Below are positions 9,520 through 16,846 of a stretch of DNA of 64,000 nt, one piece after another (position 1 is the first letter of the stretch; every line of letters begins with the position of its first letter). Source of the stretch: Alphaproteobacteria bacterium (GTDB lineage Bacteria; Pseudomonadota; Alphaproteobacteria; Micavibrionales; Micavibrionaceae); NCBI GenBank assembly GCA_009995595.1, contig JAACPE010000002.1:310001-374000 (forward strand). The letters run 5' to 3'. The translations under genes were made by a program, and so were the position numbers. The notes under the pieces are model-generated. The model was not told the DNA's origin, did no database searches, and worked only from the letters and a program-made list of their open reading frames with translations.

Positions 9520-10299
9520 AAGCGCGCAGCCCAGCAAGACACGATAAATAGCAAATGGTTTAAAGGTATATTTTTGAAGCCATTTCATCATAATCGCAAT
9601 TGATACCCAGCCTGTAATGAATGATAGCGCAACGCCAATCAACACATTGCGCCCAAGGTCAATATCACCCGACTCATACAGATCAAGGGCGCTTAAAGTT
9701 CCCGCACCGCCAATCGCAACGATGGAAAGTAATAAAGAAAAGCGCGCCGCATCAACGCGGGTGTATCCCAAAAAACGCGCCGTTGTCATCGTGATGCCAG
9801 AGCGGCTTGTCCCAGGGATGAGGGCTAAAGCCTGCGATAGGCCGATTAAGCTGGCGTGAAGCCAATTCATTTTTTCTAAATGCCTGTACGCTTTTGAGTA
9901 TTTGTCGCTCATCCATAGAACAATCCCGAATATGAGAGTCATCCATGCCATGATTTCTAAAAGACATAAAAACGATGGCTCTATTTTATTAACGATAAAA
10001 CCAATAATGATAACAGGAATGGAGCCGATGGCGACGTTACGCATCATACGAAATCCCTCACTATGGGGACGGTGTACGCTTTTTGTCATAGACCAGAGGT
10101 CTTTGTAAAAATATGAAATAACCGCCAAAAGTGTCCCGACATGAACGGCGACATCCAGCATGCGGTTTTGGCTCCAGCACAAATCAATGGTGCTGTTACC
10201 CATTAGGTAATGACCTAAAACAAGATGGCCGCTTGAACTGACTGGCAAAAACTCAGTCAGGCCTTGGATAATTGCTAAAATAACAATAGTATGAAGCAT
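9490..10299 (-). CDS. uppP: Undecaprenyl-diphosphate phosphatase
   Basis: Inner-membrane enzyme (BacA) that dephosphorylates undecaprenyl diphosphate to recycle the lipid carrier for peptidoglycan; it also confers bacitracin resistance. Seen: multi-spanning protein with the two signature motifs LTEFLPVSSSGHL near the N-terminus and PGTSRSGITM. I chose the ATG at 10299 (269 residues, MLHTIVILAIIQG), which places the first motif where it normally sits; an in-frame upstream start at 10332 would add 11 non-conserved residues. The 3' end overlaps rsmD convergently by 30 nt, so antisense interference is possible. Confidence 0.95.
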   Translation of the reverse strand: MLHTIVILAIIQGLTEFLPVSSSGHLVLGHYLMGNSTIDLCWSQNRMLDVAVHVGTLLAVISYFYKDLWSMTKSVHRPHSEGFRMMRNVAIGSIPVIIIGFIVNKIEPSFLCLLEIMAWMTLIFGIVLWMSDKYSKAYRHLEKMNWLHASLIGLSQALALIPGTSRSGITMTTARFLGYTRVDAARFSLLLSIVAIGGAGTLSALDLYESGDIDLGRNVLIGVALSFITGWVSIAIMMKWLQKYTFKPFAIYRVLLGCALLYFIYFGGF

Positions 10300-10349
10300 A
10301 AGAATTTCGTGTAAGTTGTTTCGGCCACACAATAAGGTATTATAAGGGC

Positions 10350-10550
10350 ATGGTCTATCTATTTGGTTTTATAGGATTGATTTTGGGGTTTGGCGCTGGC
10401 CTTGGCGTGATTAATGTTTTTTTGCATAATTACTCGCGTAAACAATTGCAAACGGATAAAGGTCTTTGGTGGACATATGGCCTTGCCGTATGGGTTTTTG
10501 CGGGGCTTGGCTGCTGGCTTGGTTTATTTATTTTTGATCGTTACTTTTAA
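10350..10550 (+). CDS. Small two-helix membrane protein
   Basis: I do not recognise this 66-residue protein. Seen: two hydrophobic, glycine-rich helices (about 3-26 and 44-63) separated by a charged loop HNYSRKQLQTDKGLWW; an ATG preceded by AAGGG. It lies 27 nt before yceI and points the same way, so it probably shares that operon. It could be a helper of the YceI / cytochrome b561 pair, but nothing beyond position supports that. The intact frame, coding-like composition and start signal make it a likely real gene. Confidence 0.65.
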   Translation: MVYLFGFIGLILGFGAGLGVINVFLHNYSRKQLQTDKGLWWTYGLAVWVFAGLGCWLGLFIFDRYF

Positions 10551-10577
10551 TCTTTTTAACATTTCTTGGAGGAAATA

Positions 10578-11171
10578 ATGAAATACTTACTGATGGCTTT
10601 GGCATTTTTTGCCGTTTCAATTGCGCCCGCAAAGGCAGAAGTTGAGGACTATGATTTTGATAAAGCGCATACGCAAATTTTATTTTTTGTAGATCATTTG
10701 GGTTTTTCAAAATCCCAAGGTGAATTTCATGAGTATGATGGGATGTTTTCTTTTAATAGAAGCGAGCCTGAAAAATCATCTGTTGAAATATCAATTCAAA
10801 CAAACAGCATTGATATGGATGATAAAAAATGGAATGAGCACATGAAAAATGAAGATTTTTTTAATGTCGAAAAATTCCCAACCATGAATTTTAAAAGCAC
10901 AGCTATTGAATTAACAGGTGACAATACAGCAAAGCTCACAGGTGATTTGACTATTTTAGAAACAACAAAACCTGTAACCTTAGATGTTATTTTTAATAAA
11001 GCAGCGAAGCACCCGTTTAATGGAAAATATGTTGCGGGGTTTTCTGCCAAGACAAAAATTAAACGCTCTGACTTCGAAATGAATTATGGATTGCCTCTAG
11101 TCGGTGATGAGGTTGATATTATGATTGAGGTTGAAGGAGTTCGCCGTGGCGGTGATGTTGTCAATCAATAA
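10578..11171 (+). CDS. YceI-family periplasmic lipid-binding protein
   Basis: A secreted lipocalin-like protein. Seen: signal peptide MKYLLMALAFFAVSIAPAKA, then the YceI domain (FDKAHTQILFFVDHLGFSKSQGEF, the DMDDKKWNEHMK loop and FPTMNFKS). Start at 10578 is fixed by an ideal GGAGG seven bases upstream; an upstream in-frame TTG lies just before that ribosome-binding site. Family knowledge: YceI proteins bind polyisoprenoid lipids such as ubiquinone precursors in a beta-barrel. The stop overlaps the start of the b561-YceI fusion by one base (TAATG), indicating translational coupling with a membrane electron carrier. Confidence 0.9.
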   Translation: MKYLLMALAFFAVSIAPAKAEVEDYDFDKAHTQILFFVDHLGFSKSQGEFHEYDGMFSFNRSEPEKSSVEISIQTNSIDMDDKKWNEHMKNEDFFNVEKFPTMNFKSTAIELTGDNTAKLTGDLTILETTKPVTLDVIFNKAAKHPFNGKYVAGFSAKTKIKRSDFEMNYGLPLVGDEVDIMIEVEGVRRGGDVVNQ

Positions 11172-12379
11172 TGACCTTAAAAAACACTCATAGTAATTAT
11201 GGCCTGATTGCCCGATTTTTTCATTGGGCAATCGCATTTATTATTTTAGGGCTTATATGTGTTGGTTTTTACATGACAAGCCTTGCTTATAGTCCAGAGA
11301 AAATACAGCTATACGGCACGCATAAATCTTTTGGGCTTCTTGTCTTGTGGCTTGCAGGATTACGCTTAATTTGGCGTCAATTTTCAAAACCACCGACGCA
11401 AGATTTGGGACATAAACTTTGGGAGAAGATTTTGGCGCGTGCCGCCCATTTCTTGCTTTATGTTGCCATGATCGGCATGCCATTGACGGGCTGGTTGATG
11501 TCGTCTGCTGGTGAATATCCTGTTCCATTTTTTGGTCTTGATATGCCTGACTTGGTTGGTAAGAACCCATCGCTCGCCATGATTATGAAAGAAGCGCATG
11601 AGGTTATTGCCTTCATTTTAATTGGCGTTATCGCGTTACATGCTATGGGGGCATTGAAGCATCATTTTATGGATAAGGATGATACGTTCAAAAGAATGGC
11701 TGGGGCTGCTACGTCTATAAAAGCGACAATTGTAATAATAATTTTGGCGATCTTTTTTGCTGTGGTTGGATATCTTTTTGTGACTTCGCCAAAAGAGTAT
11801 AAGCAGAAAATAACGAGTGATACTATCGCTTCTGAAATTGCTGTTACGCAGGTGACAGATATTGCTTCGACTGTTCAGCGATGGGTGATTAGTCCCAAAG
11901 ACACAGCGCTTACTTTTCAAGCGAGCGTCATGGGTAAGGAATTTACAGGCCGCTTTAATGATATAGATGGTGATATTTATTTTGATCCAAATAATTTAGA
12001 GAGCTCAAAAATAAAGATTATTATTCAAACAGGTTCATTGGATAGTGATGACAAGGAACGTGATGAGCAAATGAAAAGTGCTGAGTGGTTTTACATTAGC
12101 AGTTATCCAGAGGCTGTTTTTGAAAGCATAGCGTTTGAGCCTGCCTTGGAAGGGCAATTTATCGCTGTGGGGCATTTAACCATTCGTGATATTACGATGC
12201 CCGTGACGTTGCCTTTTACGCTGGAGTTAAAAGAAAATGGAACGCAAGCTCATGTCAAAGGGATGGCTGCCCTTAATCGTTTGGATTTTGGTTTGGGGCA
12301 AGGGCAATGGAGCGAAACAGACACTGTTGGGGCAGATGTTCGCGTCAAAATCGACTTGAAGGCTGAGGCGCAAAACTGA
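11171..12379 (+). CDS. Cytochrome b561 fused to a YceI domain
   Basis: A 402-residue two-domain protein. Seen: residues 1-180 are a four-helix cytochrome b561 with candidate heme-ligand histidines H18, H51, H93, H143 and H157 (RFFHWA, YGTHKSFG, KEAHEV). A fifth helix follows at about 184-205 and a YceI barrel at about 228-400 (WVISPKDTALTFQ, FTGRF, DSDDKERDEQMKSAEWF). The fifth helix should place the barrel in the periplasm. Family knowledge: CybB-type b561 moves electrons between quinol and acceptors, and YceI binds polyisoprenoids. A lipid- or quinone-linked redox function is therefore inferred. It is translationally coupled to the stand-alone YceI gene. The fusion itself is clear; its function is not. 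Confidence 0.88.
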   Translation: MTLKNTHSNYGLIARFFHWAIAFIILGLICVGFYMTSLAYSPEKIQLYGTHKSFGLLVLWLAGLRLIWRQFSKPPTQDLGHKLWEKILARAAHFLLYVAMIGMPLTGWLMSSAGEYPVPFFGLDMPDLVGKNPSLAMIMKEAHEVIAFILIGVIALHAMGALKHHFMDKDDTFKRMAGAATSIKATIVIIILAIFFAVVGYLFVTSPKEYKQKITSDTIASEIAVTQVTDIASTVQRWVISPKDTALTFQASVMGKEFTGRFNDIDGDIYFDPNNLESSKIKIIIQTGSLDSDDKERDEQMKSAEWFYISSYPEAVFESIAFEPALEGQFIAVGHLTIRDITMPVTLPFTLELKENGTQAHVKGMAALNRLDFGLGQGQWSETDTVGADVRVKIDLKAEAQN

Positions 12380-12459
12380 TTACTAAAAAACGAGGAAAAG
12401 AGCCTTATCAGGGGTTTAGGGGGCTATTCTTTCTTTTCACACTAGGGTAAAGTATTTTC

Positions 12460-13128
12460 ATGAGAACACTCTATCATCTATGGTTGCATCCTTTCTCCCG
12501 TAAAGTTCGGCTGGTTTTAGCCGAAAAAGGGTTGCAATTTGATGGTAAGATCGAAAAAATATGGGAACGCCGCACAGATTTTTTGGCGATGAACCCAGCT
12601 GGAGACGTTCCTGTCCTCGTTGAGCCAGATGGAACAACGCTGTCAAACTCCCAAGTCATTTGTGAATATCTTGAGGAAGTTTATCCAGAGCATAATCTTC
12701 TAGGTTCTGACCCGATACAACGCGCCGAAACGCGCCGCCTTGTGGGTTGGTTTGATGTCAAATTTAACCGTGAAGTGTCTGACAATCTGCTTGGAGAAAA
12801 GCTTATGAAGCCGATGCTAAAGCTTGGTGAGCCTCATGGCCCATCAATCCGCGCGGGTCATGCGAATATTCATTACCATTTGGATTATATTGGCTTTTTG
12901 ACCGAAAAGAGGACATGGCTTGCAGGGGATAGTTTTTCATTGGCGGATATTGCCGCCGCCTCGCATTTATCGGCTGTTGATTACATCGGTGATGTTCCAT
13001 GGGAAGAACATCAATCGGCACATGATTGGTATTCCCGCGTTAAATCACGCCCAAGCTTTAAGCCTTTATTGGAAGAGCGTATCCCGGGATTTACCCCTTC
13101 TGAACACTACGAAAATGTAGATTTTTAA
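12460..13128 (+). CDS. Glutathione S-transferase family protein
   Basis: Cytosolic GST-fold protein, 222 residues. Seen: N-terminal thioredoxin-like domain with HPFSRKVRLVLAEKG and the glutathione-binding cis-Pro segment GDVPVLVEPDG followed by SNSQVICEYLEE, then an all-helical domain with the N-capping motif FSLADIAAASHL. The usual role is conjugation of glutathione to electrophiles or a related thiol reaction; the substrate is not predictable. An epimerase gene follows 15 nt downstream and is probably cotranscribed. In many alphaproteobacteria a GST of this kind sits near uppP and the same epimerase (recalled, not verified). Confidence 0.88.
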   Translation: MRTLYHLWLHPFSRKVRLVLAEKGLQFDGKIEKIWERRTDFLAMNPAGDVPVLVEPDGTTLSNSQVICEYLEEVYPEHNLLGSDPIQRAETRRLVGWFDVKFNREVSDNLLGEKLMKPMLKLGEPHGPSIRAGHANIHYHLDYIGFLTEKRTWLAGDSFSLADIAAASHLSAVDYIGDVPWEEHQSAHDWYSRVKSRPSFKPLLEERIPGFTPSEHYENVDF

Positions 13129-13143
13129 GGTTTTATCTTCATT

Positions 13144-14058
13144 ATGACTCAAAAGAGCAAAAGACTATTTTGTTTTGGATATGGGTATGTCTGTGACTAT
13201 CTTGGTCATGCGTTGCAAGAGCGTGGCAATTGGACATTATCTGGGACGACGCGTGATATGGATCGGCGTAACGTGCTCATGTCACGGCGTGTCCGTTCAC
13301 ATATTTTCGATAACGAACACCCACTCTCTGACCCTGATAAAATTTTACGGGATGTTACACATTTGCTTGTGACAGCGCCGCCTGATCAATGGGGCGCACC
13401 CGCTTTTCGTATGCATGCCGAAGATGTTATCAAAATGCCGAATTTGGAGTGGCTTGGTTATCTCTCAACGACGGGTGTCTATGGCGACCGAAATGGGGGG
13501 TATGTTGATGAAGAATCAGAATTAAACCCCACCAATGCACGTGGTGAGAAACGGATGCGCGCCGAAAAACAATGGTTGTCACTTTTCCATTCTTATAATA
13601 TCCCAACGCATGTTTTTCGCTTATCTGGTATTTACGGGCCGGGGCGCAGTGCGCTTGATTCTATTCGCGCTGGTGTGGCCCGCCGTATTGATAAACCGGG
13701 GCATAAGTTTAACCGCATTCATGTCGAAGATATTGTGCAGGTATTGCTCGCGTCATTCGACAAACCAAATCCAGGAGCTGCTTATAACCTTGCGGATGAT
13801 TATCCCGCGCCAAGCCAAGAAGTGATTGCGTACGCCTGCGAGCTACTGGGAATGCCAATTCCCCCGTTATTGCCGTTTGATCAAGCAGATTTAGCGCCGA
13901 TGGCTCTAAGCTTTTATAAAGACAATAAAGTTGTTTTGAATAACCGCATTAAGCAAGAGCTGGGTGTAACCTTAAAGTACCCAGATTTTAGGGCAGGTCT
14001 TCGAGGTTGTTTAGAGGCGGAGCGATACGCTCAAGAGCTTGAGAGTAAGCAAGCCTAA
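13144..14058 (+). CDS. NAD-dependent epimerase/dehydratase family (YeeZ-like SDR)
   Basis: An atypical short-chain dehydrogenase-fold protein of 304 residues. Seen: nucleotide-binding glycine motif FGYGYVCDYLG at the N-terminus, LSTTGVYGDRNG in the position of the catalytic Ser/Tyr region, and RLSGIYGPGRSALDSIR further on. The usual YxxxK is not obvious, as in other atypical family members. The substrate is unknown; a sugar-nucleotide substrate is only a default guess. It is probably in an operon with the GST upstream, and converges with the histidine kinase gene 3 nt away. Confidence 0.82.
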   Translation: MTQKSKRLFCFGYGYVCDYLGHALQERGNWTLSGTTRDMDRRNVLMSRRVRSHIFDNEHPLSDPDKILRDVTHLLVTAPPDQWGAPAFRMHAEDVIKMPNLEWLGYLSTTGVYGDRNGGYVDEESELNPTNARGEKRMRAEKQWLSLFHSYNIPTHVFRLSGIYGPGRSALDSIRAGVARRIDKPGHKFNRIHVEDIVQVLLASFDKPNPGAAYNLADDYPAPSQEVIAYACELLGMPIPPLLPFDQADLAPMALSFYKDNKVVLNNRIKQELGVTLKYPDFRAGLRGCLEAERYAQELESKQA

Positions 14059-14061
14059 GCG

Positions 14062-16050
14062 TTACTGAACGATTGCCTTATGTGGCAAATGGATGGTTAC
14101 TATCGTCCCGACATCAAGAGTAGATTCAATTTTTAAACTTCCCCCATGTGCCTGCGCGAGTTCTTTCGTAATGGCAAGGCCAAGGCCAGAGCCTTCGTGC
14201 TCGCGGGTGTAGGAGCAACCCACTTGCTCAAAAGGCTGGGTGATATTGGCAAGTTTATTGGCAGGAATACCAATCCCTTCATCGCTGACTTTAATCGAGA
14301 TTCCTTTAGTGAAATCACAACAAGACAGAATAATTTGCCCGTTTTGTTTTGAAAACTTCACCGCGTTTGATAAGAGATTTAAAATCATCTGCATAACGGC
14401 GCGCCGATCAGCAACGATTTCAAGGCCTTCGTTTTGAATGTCGCAGATTAATTTTAGATTAGAGTCAAGGGCGCGGCTTTCAATCATGTGTAGGGCAAGC
14501 TTGATTGTTTTGGCGAGATTAAATTTCTCAAGATGCAGTTCATATTTACCGGCTTCAATCTTAGACATATCTAAAATATCGCTGATAAGGTCAAGAAGAT
14601 GCTCTCCACTTTCGCGGATGCCTCCAATATATTCAACGTAACGCTCATTTCCTATTGGCCCTAATAATTGATGCTGCATCATTTCAGAAAAACCGATAAT
14701 GGCATTTAAGGGTGTGCGTAGCTCGTGGCTCATATTGGCTAAAAACTGACTTTTGGCATTATACGCCCGCTCGGCATTTTCTTTTGCCTGCATTAAGTCT
14801 TTTTCACGTAAGACAGTTTCAGTAACATCATGCATAATGCCATATAGTGCTTGTACGTCTTCTTCTTCGTCAATATCGCAGCGCCCTTCGCATCGAATAT
14901 AGCGCACCTCACCATCGGGTCGTGTCAGGCGAAAATCAATATCATAATCATTTTGTTCAATAATGGCGCGCTGAAAGACTTGTGTCATACGCCCCGCATC
15001 ATCACGAAAGATCATTGCGTTGACATTATCAAGCGTTGGCACAAAGCTATCTTTTTCGATGCCAAAGATATTATAAATCTCGGTCGATAAAATGAGATTA
15101 TCCGCCCCAACAGGCCAGCGCCAATGTCCCATATGGGCTATTGCTTCGGCCTCTTGTAAATCTTTGCGTTGCTTTTTAAGAAGCTCTTTTTGTTGTTTAA
15201 TGGCGGTGATATCGCGCCCCAAGAAAAAGAGCTGATTGTTCTCACCTTTAATTTGCCATTGCACCCAATGCACTTTGCCAGATTTGGATATGGTTTTGGC
15301 ATCAAAATCATAGGCCGCATTACCCGCATAATAATTTGTTTCTTCAAAAGACTGCCTTAAGTCTTGCAGCGCCCTATGTACAAATGGGCGGTCTTCTTCG
15401 TGAATAATATCAAGAAAGCTTAGCGTTGAAATTTGATCGCGCTTAACGCCGATTATTTTATAAAAAGCAGCATTGGCATAAATGCCTTCGCCCTCATCAT
15501 TGGTGATAAGGCAGGCATCGTGCGACATATCAATAAACGGATGGGTGTCATATTGATTTGATGGGTTTGTTTTCTTTTGTTCTTTTTTTACTTTGATTTT
15601 TTCGGCAATAAAATCTTTTAACTTGGCGCGTGCTGTGACTTCTTCGGCTGATGCAATAAGGTAGCGCTGCCCTGCTGGCATATCGATCCAGTCAAACTGC
15701 AAAGCAGGTTTTTTGTTTGTTGGGGCAATCGTCACAATTTGTAAATTTTGCGCGCCTTCATTAATTTCATCAGGTGACATCCCATCAAAGAGCACTTCAA
15801 ATGCTTCTCCGCTAATATCGCTATCATAGCCACATAGGGCAACAAAGCTTGGCGTGGCAAAAAGGACAATGCCGTTTTCATCAGTGATCAGGCGCGCAGA
15901 ATCATCGCTCGCGCCGTGCGTTATAGCAGGCGCTTTGTTTTTTGTGGTCTTAGCTGCACTAAAGCTTTGTTTCGATTTTTTGTTCGTGACGGCCATCATA
16001 TCGCAATGTTGAATAATAAAAGAATCAGGGGAACCCCTTATATATACCAT
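14062..16050 (-). CDS. Soluble multi-PAS sensor histidine kinase
   Basis: A 662-residue histidine kinase without membrane helices. Seen in order: a poorly conserved PAS-like segment (about 50-130), a PAS domain (about 170-290, GVKRDQIS and FLGRDITAIKQQ), a PAS/PAC (about 310-420, DFRLTRPDGEVRYIRCEG), HisKA with phospho-acceptor H442 in MSHELRTPLNAIIGFSEMM, and an HATPase domain with NLLSNAVKFS, DEGIGIP and GSGLGLAI. The dimerisation helix resembles the PleC/DivJ class of alphaproteobacteria, so cell-cycle or developmental signalling is possible (inference). No response regulator is adjacent. Alternative starts are the Met codons at 15999 and 15996. A terminator separates it from the redoxin gene upstream. 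Confidence 0.9.
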   Translation of the reverse strand: MVYIRGSPDSFIIQHCDMMAVTNKKSKQSFSAAKTTKNKAPAITHGASDDSARLITDENGIVLFATPSFVALCGYDSDISGEAFEVLFDGMSPDEINEGAQNLQIVTIAPTNKKPALQFDWIDMPAGQRYLIASAEEVTARAKLKDFIAEKIKVKKEQKKTNPSNQYDTHPFIDMSHDACLITNDEGEGIYANAAFYKIIGVKRDQISTLSFLDIIHEEDRPFVHRALQDLRQSFEETNYYAGNAAYDFDAKTISKSGKVHWVQWQIKGENNQLFFLGRDITAIKQQKELLKKQRKDLQEAEAIAHMGHWRWPVGADNLILSTEIYNIFGIEKDSFVPTLDNVNAMIFRDDAGRMTQVFQRAIIEQNDYDIDFRLTRPDGEVRYIRCEGRCDIDEEEDVQALYGIMHDVTETVLREKDLMQAKENAERAYNAKSQFLANMSHELRTPLNAIIGFSEMMQHQLLGPIGNERYVEYIGGIRESGEHLLDLISDILDMSKIEAGKYELHLEKFNLAKTIKLALHMIESRALDSNLKLICDIQNEGLEIVADRRAVMQMILNLLSNAVKFSKQNGQIILSCCDFTKGISIKVSDEGIGIPANKLANITQPFEQVGCSYTREHEGSGLGLAITKELAQAHGGSLKIESTLDVGTIVTIHLPHKAIVQ

Positions 16051-16082
16051 AATGTAAAATAGCTGGCTTCACCACATAAAAA

Positions 16083-16106
16083 AGGGCCGCCTGTTTTGGC
16101 AGCCCT
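16083..16106 (-). terminator. Rho-independent terminator of the redoxin gene
   Basis: Arms AGGGCCGCC (16083-16091) and GGCAGCCCT (16098-16106) pair with one mismatch around a TGTTTT loop. Read on the minus strand the hairpin is followed by a run of T. It lies 28 nt past the redoxin stop and before the histidine kinase gene, so it should end the dsbD-redoxin transcript. Confidence 0.75.
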
Positions 16107-16134
16107 CTTAGGAAGTCAATAAAATGGATTTAGG

Positions 16135-16740
16135 TTAGTACTTAACGCTACAGCCATATGGTTTTGTTGAGGCAACTTCGATTGGTGTGCCTGCTTCTAA
16201 AGCGTTTACAGCGGCCATTACATAATTTGTTGCACCATCAATTGCTGAAGATTTAAAGCTTGAGTCACTGTCAATTGCGCCCGTATAGGCAATTTTACCT
16301 TCAGCGTCGATCACAAACATGTGCGGCGTTGTTTTGGCGTCGTATAAACGACCAATATCGCCTGAGGCATCAAGAAGATGCGCCGTTGCATTTGCCCCTT
16401 GTTCAGCTGCAATCGCGTTTGCCTGCTCAGCAGTTACATGGCCTTGCTTGCCTTCTGCTGAGGAATGAATAGCGAGCCAAACAACACCTTTATCTGTTGC
16501 TTCTTTTTGAAGTTTTTGCATGTTGCCGACACTGTAATGTTTTACAACATAAGGACATTCATTGTTTGTCCACTCAAGTACAACGGTTTTTCCTTTAAAG
16601 TCTGATAATTTGTGCTCTACGCCATTTGAGTCTGTGGCTGTAAAGTCTGGGGCCATATCGCCTGCTTGTGGCGCAGCGTGGGCAGAAGGGGCAAATGCGA
16701 TAAAAGCAAAAGCCGCTATAAGTGTTAAAATTGATTTCAT
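16135..16740 (-). CDS. Secreted AhpC/TSA-type redoxin
   Basis: A periplasmic thioredoxin-fold protein. Seen: signal peptide ending AFAPSAHA, then DMAPDFTATDSNG, LSDFKGKTVVLEW and the active site NECPYVVKHYS with a single Cys rather than CxxC. A second Cys is in the C-terminal motif YGCSVKY. Family knowledge: this peroxiredoxin-like group keeps exactly this Cys-plus-terminal-Cys pattern. The start at 16740 is supported by AAGGAGA upstream. It follows dsbD by 106 nt in the same direction, so DsbD is a plausible electron donor (inference). A terminator follows at 16083-16106. Confidence 0.87.
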   Translation of the reverse strand: MKSILTLIAAFAFIAFAPSAHAAPQAGDMAPDFTATDSNGVEHKLSDFKGKTVVLEWTNNECPYVVKHYSVGNMQKLQKEATDKGVVWLAIHSSAEGKQGHVTAEQANAIAAEQGANATAHLLDASGDIGRLYDAKTTPHMFVIDAEGKIAYTGAIDSDSSFKSSAIDGATNYVMAAVNALEAGTPIEVASTKPYGCSVKY

Positions 16741-16846
16741 GTTTTTAATCTCCTTTAGATTAATTGTATCTTTGAGTACATCAATTGTAGTCTTTGAAAC
16801 CACTCAAAGTTAGTTAAATATAAGTAACCTATACTCTATTCGTCTA

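Noticed and set aside
12395-12440. Possible terminator (AGCC...GGCT with a T-rich tail) after the b561-YceI gene
   Set aside because: The stem is only four pairs with a long loop, and alternative pairings are equally weak.
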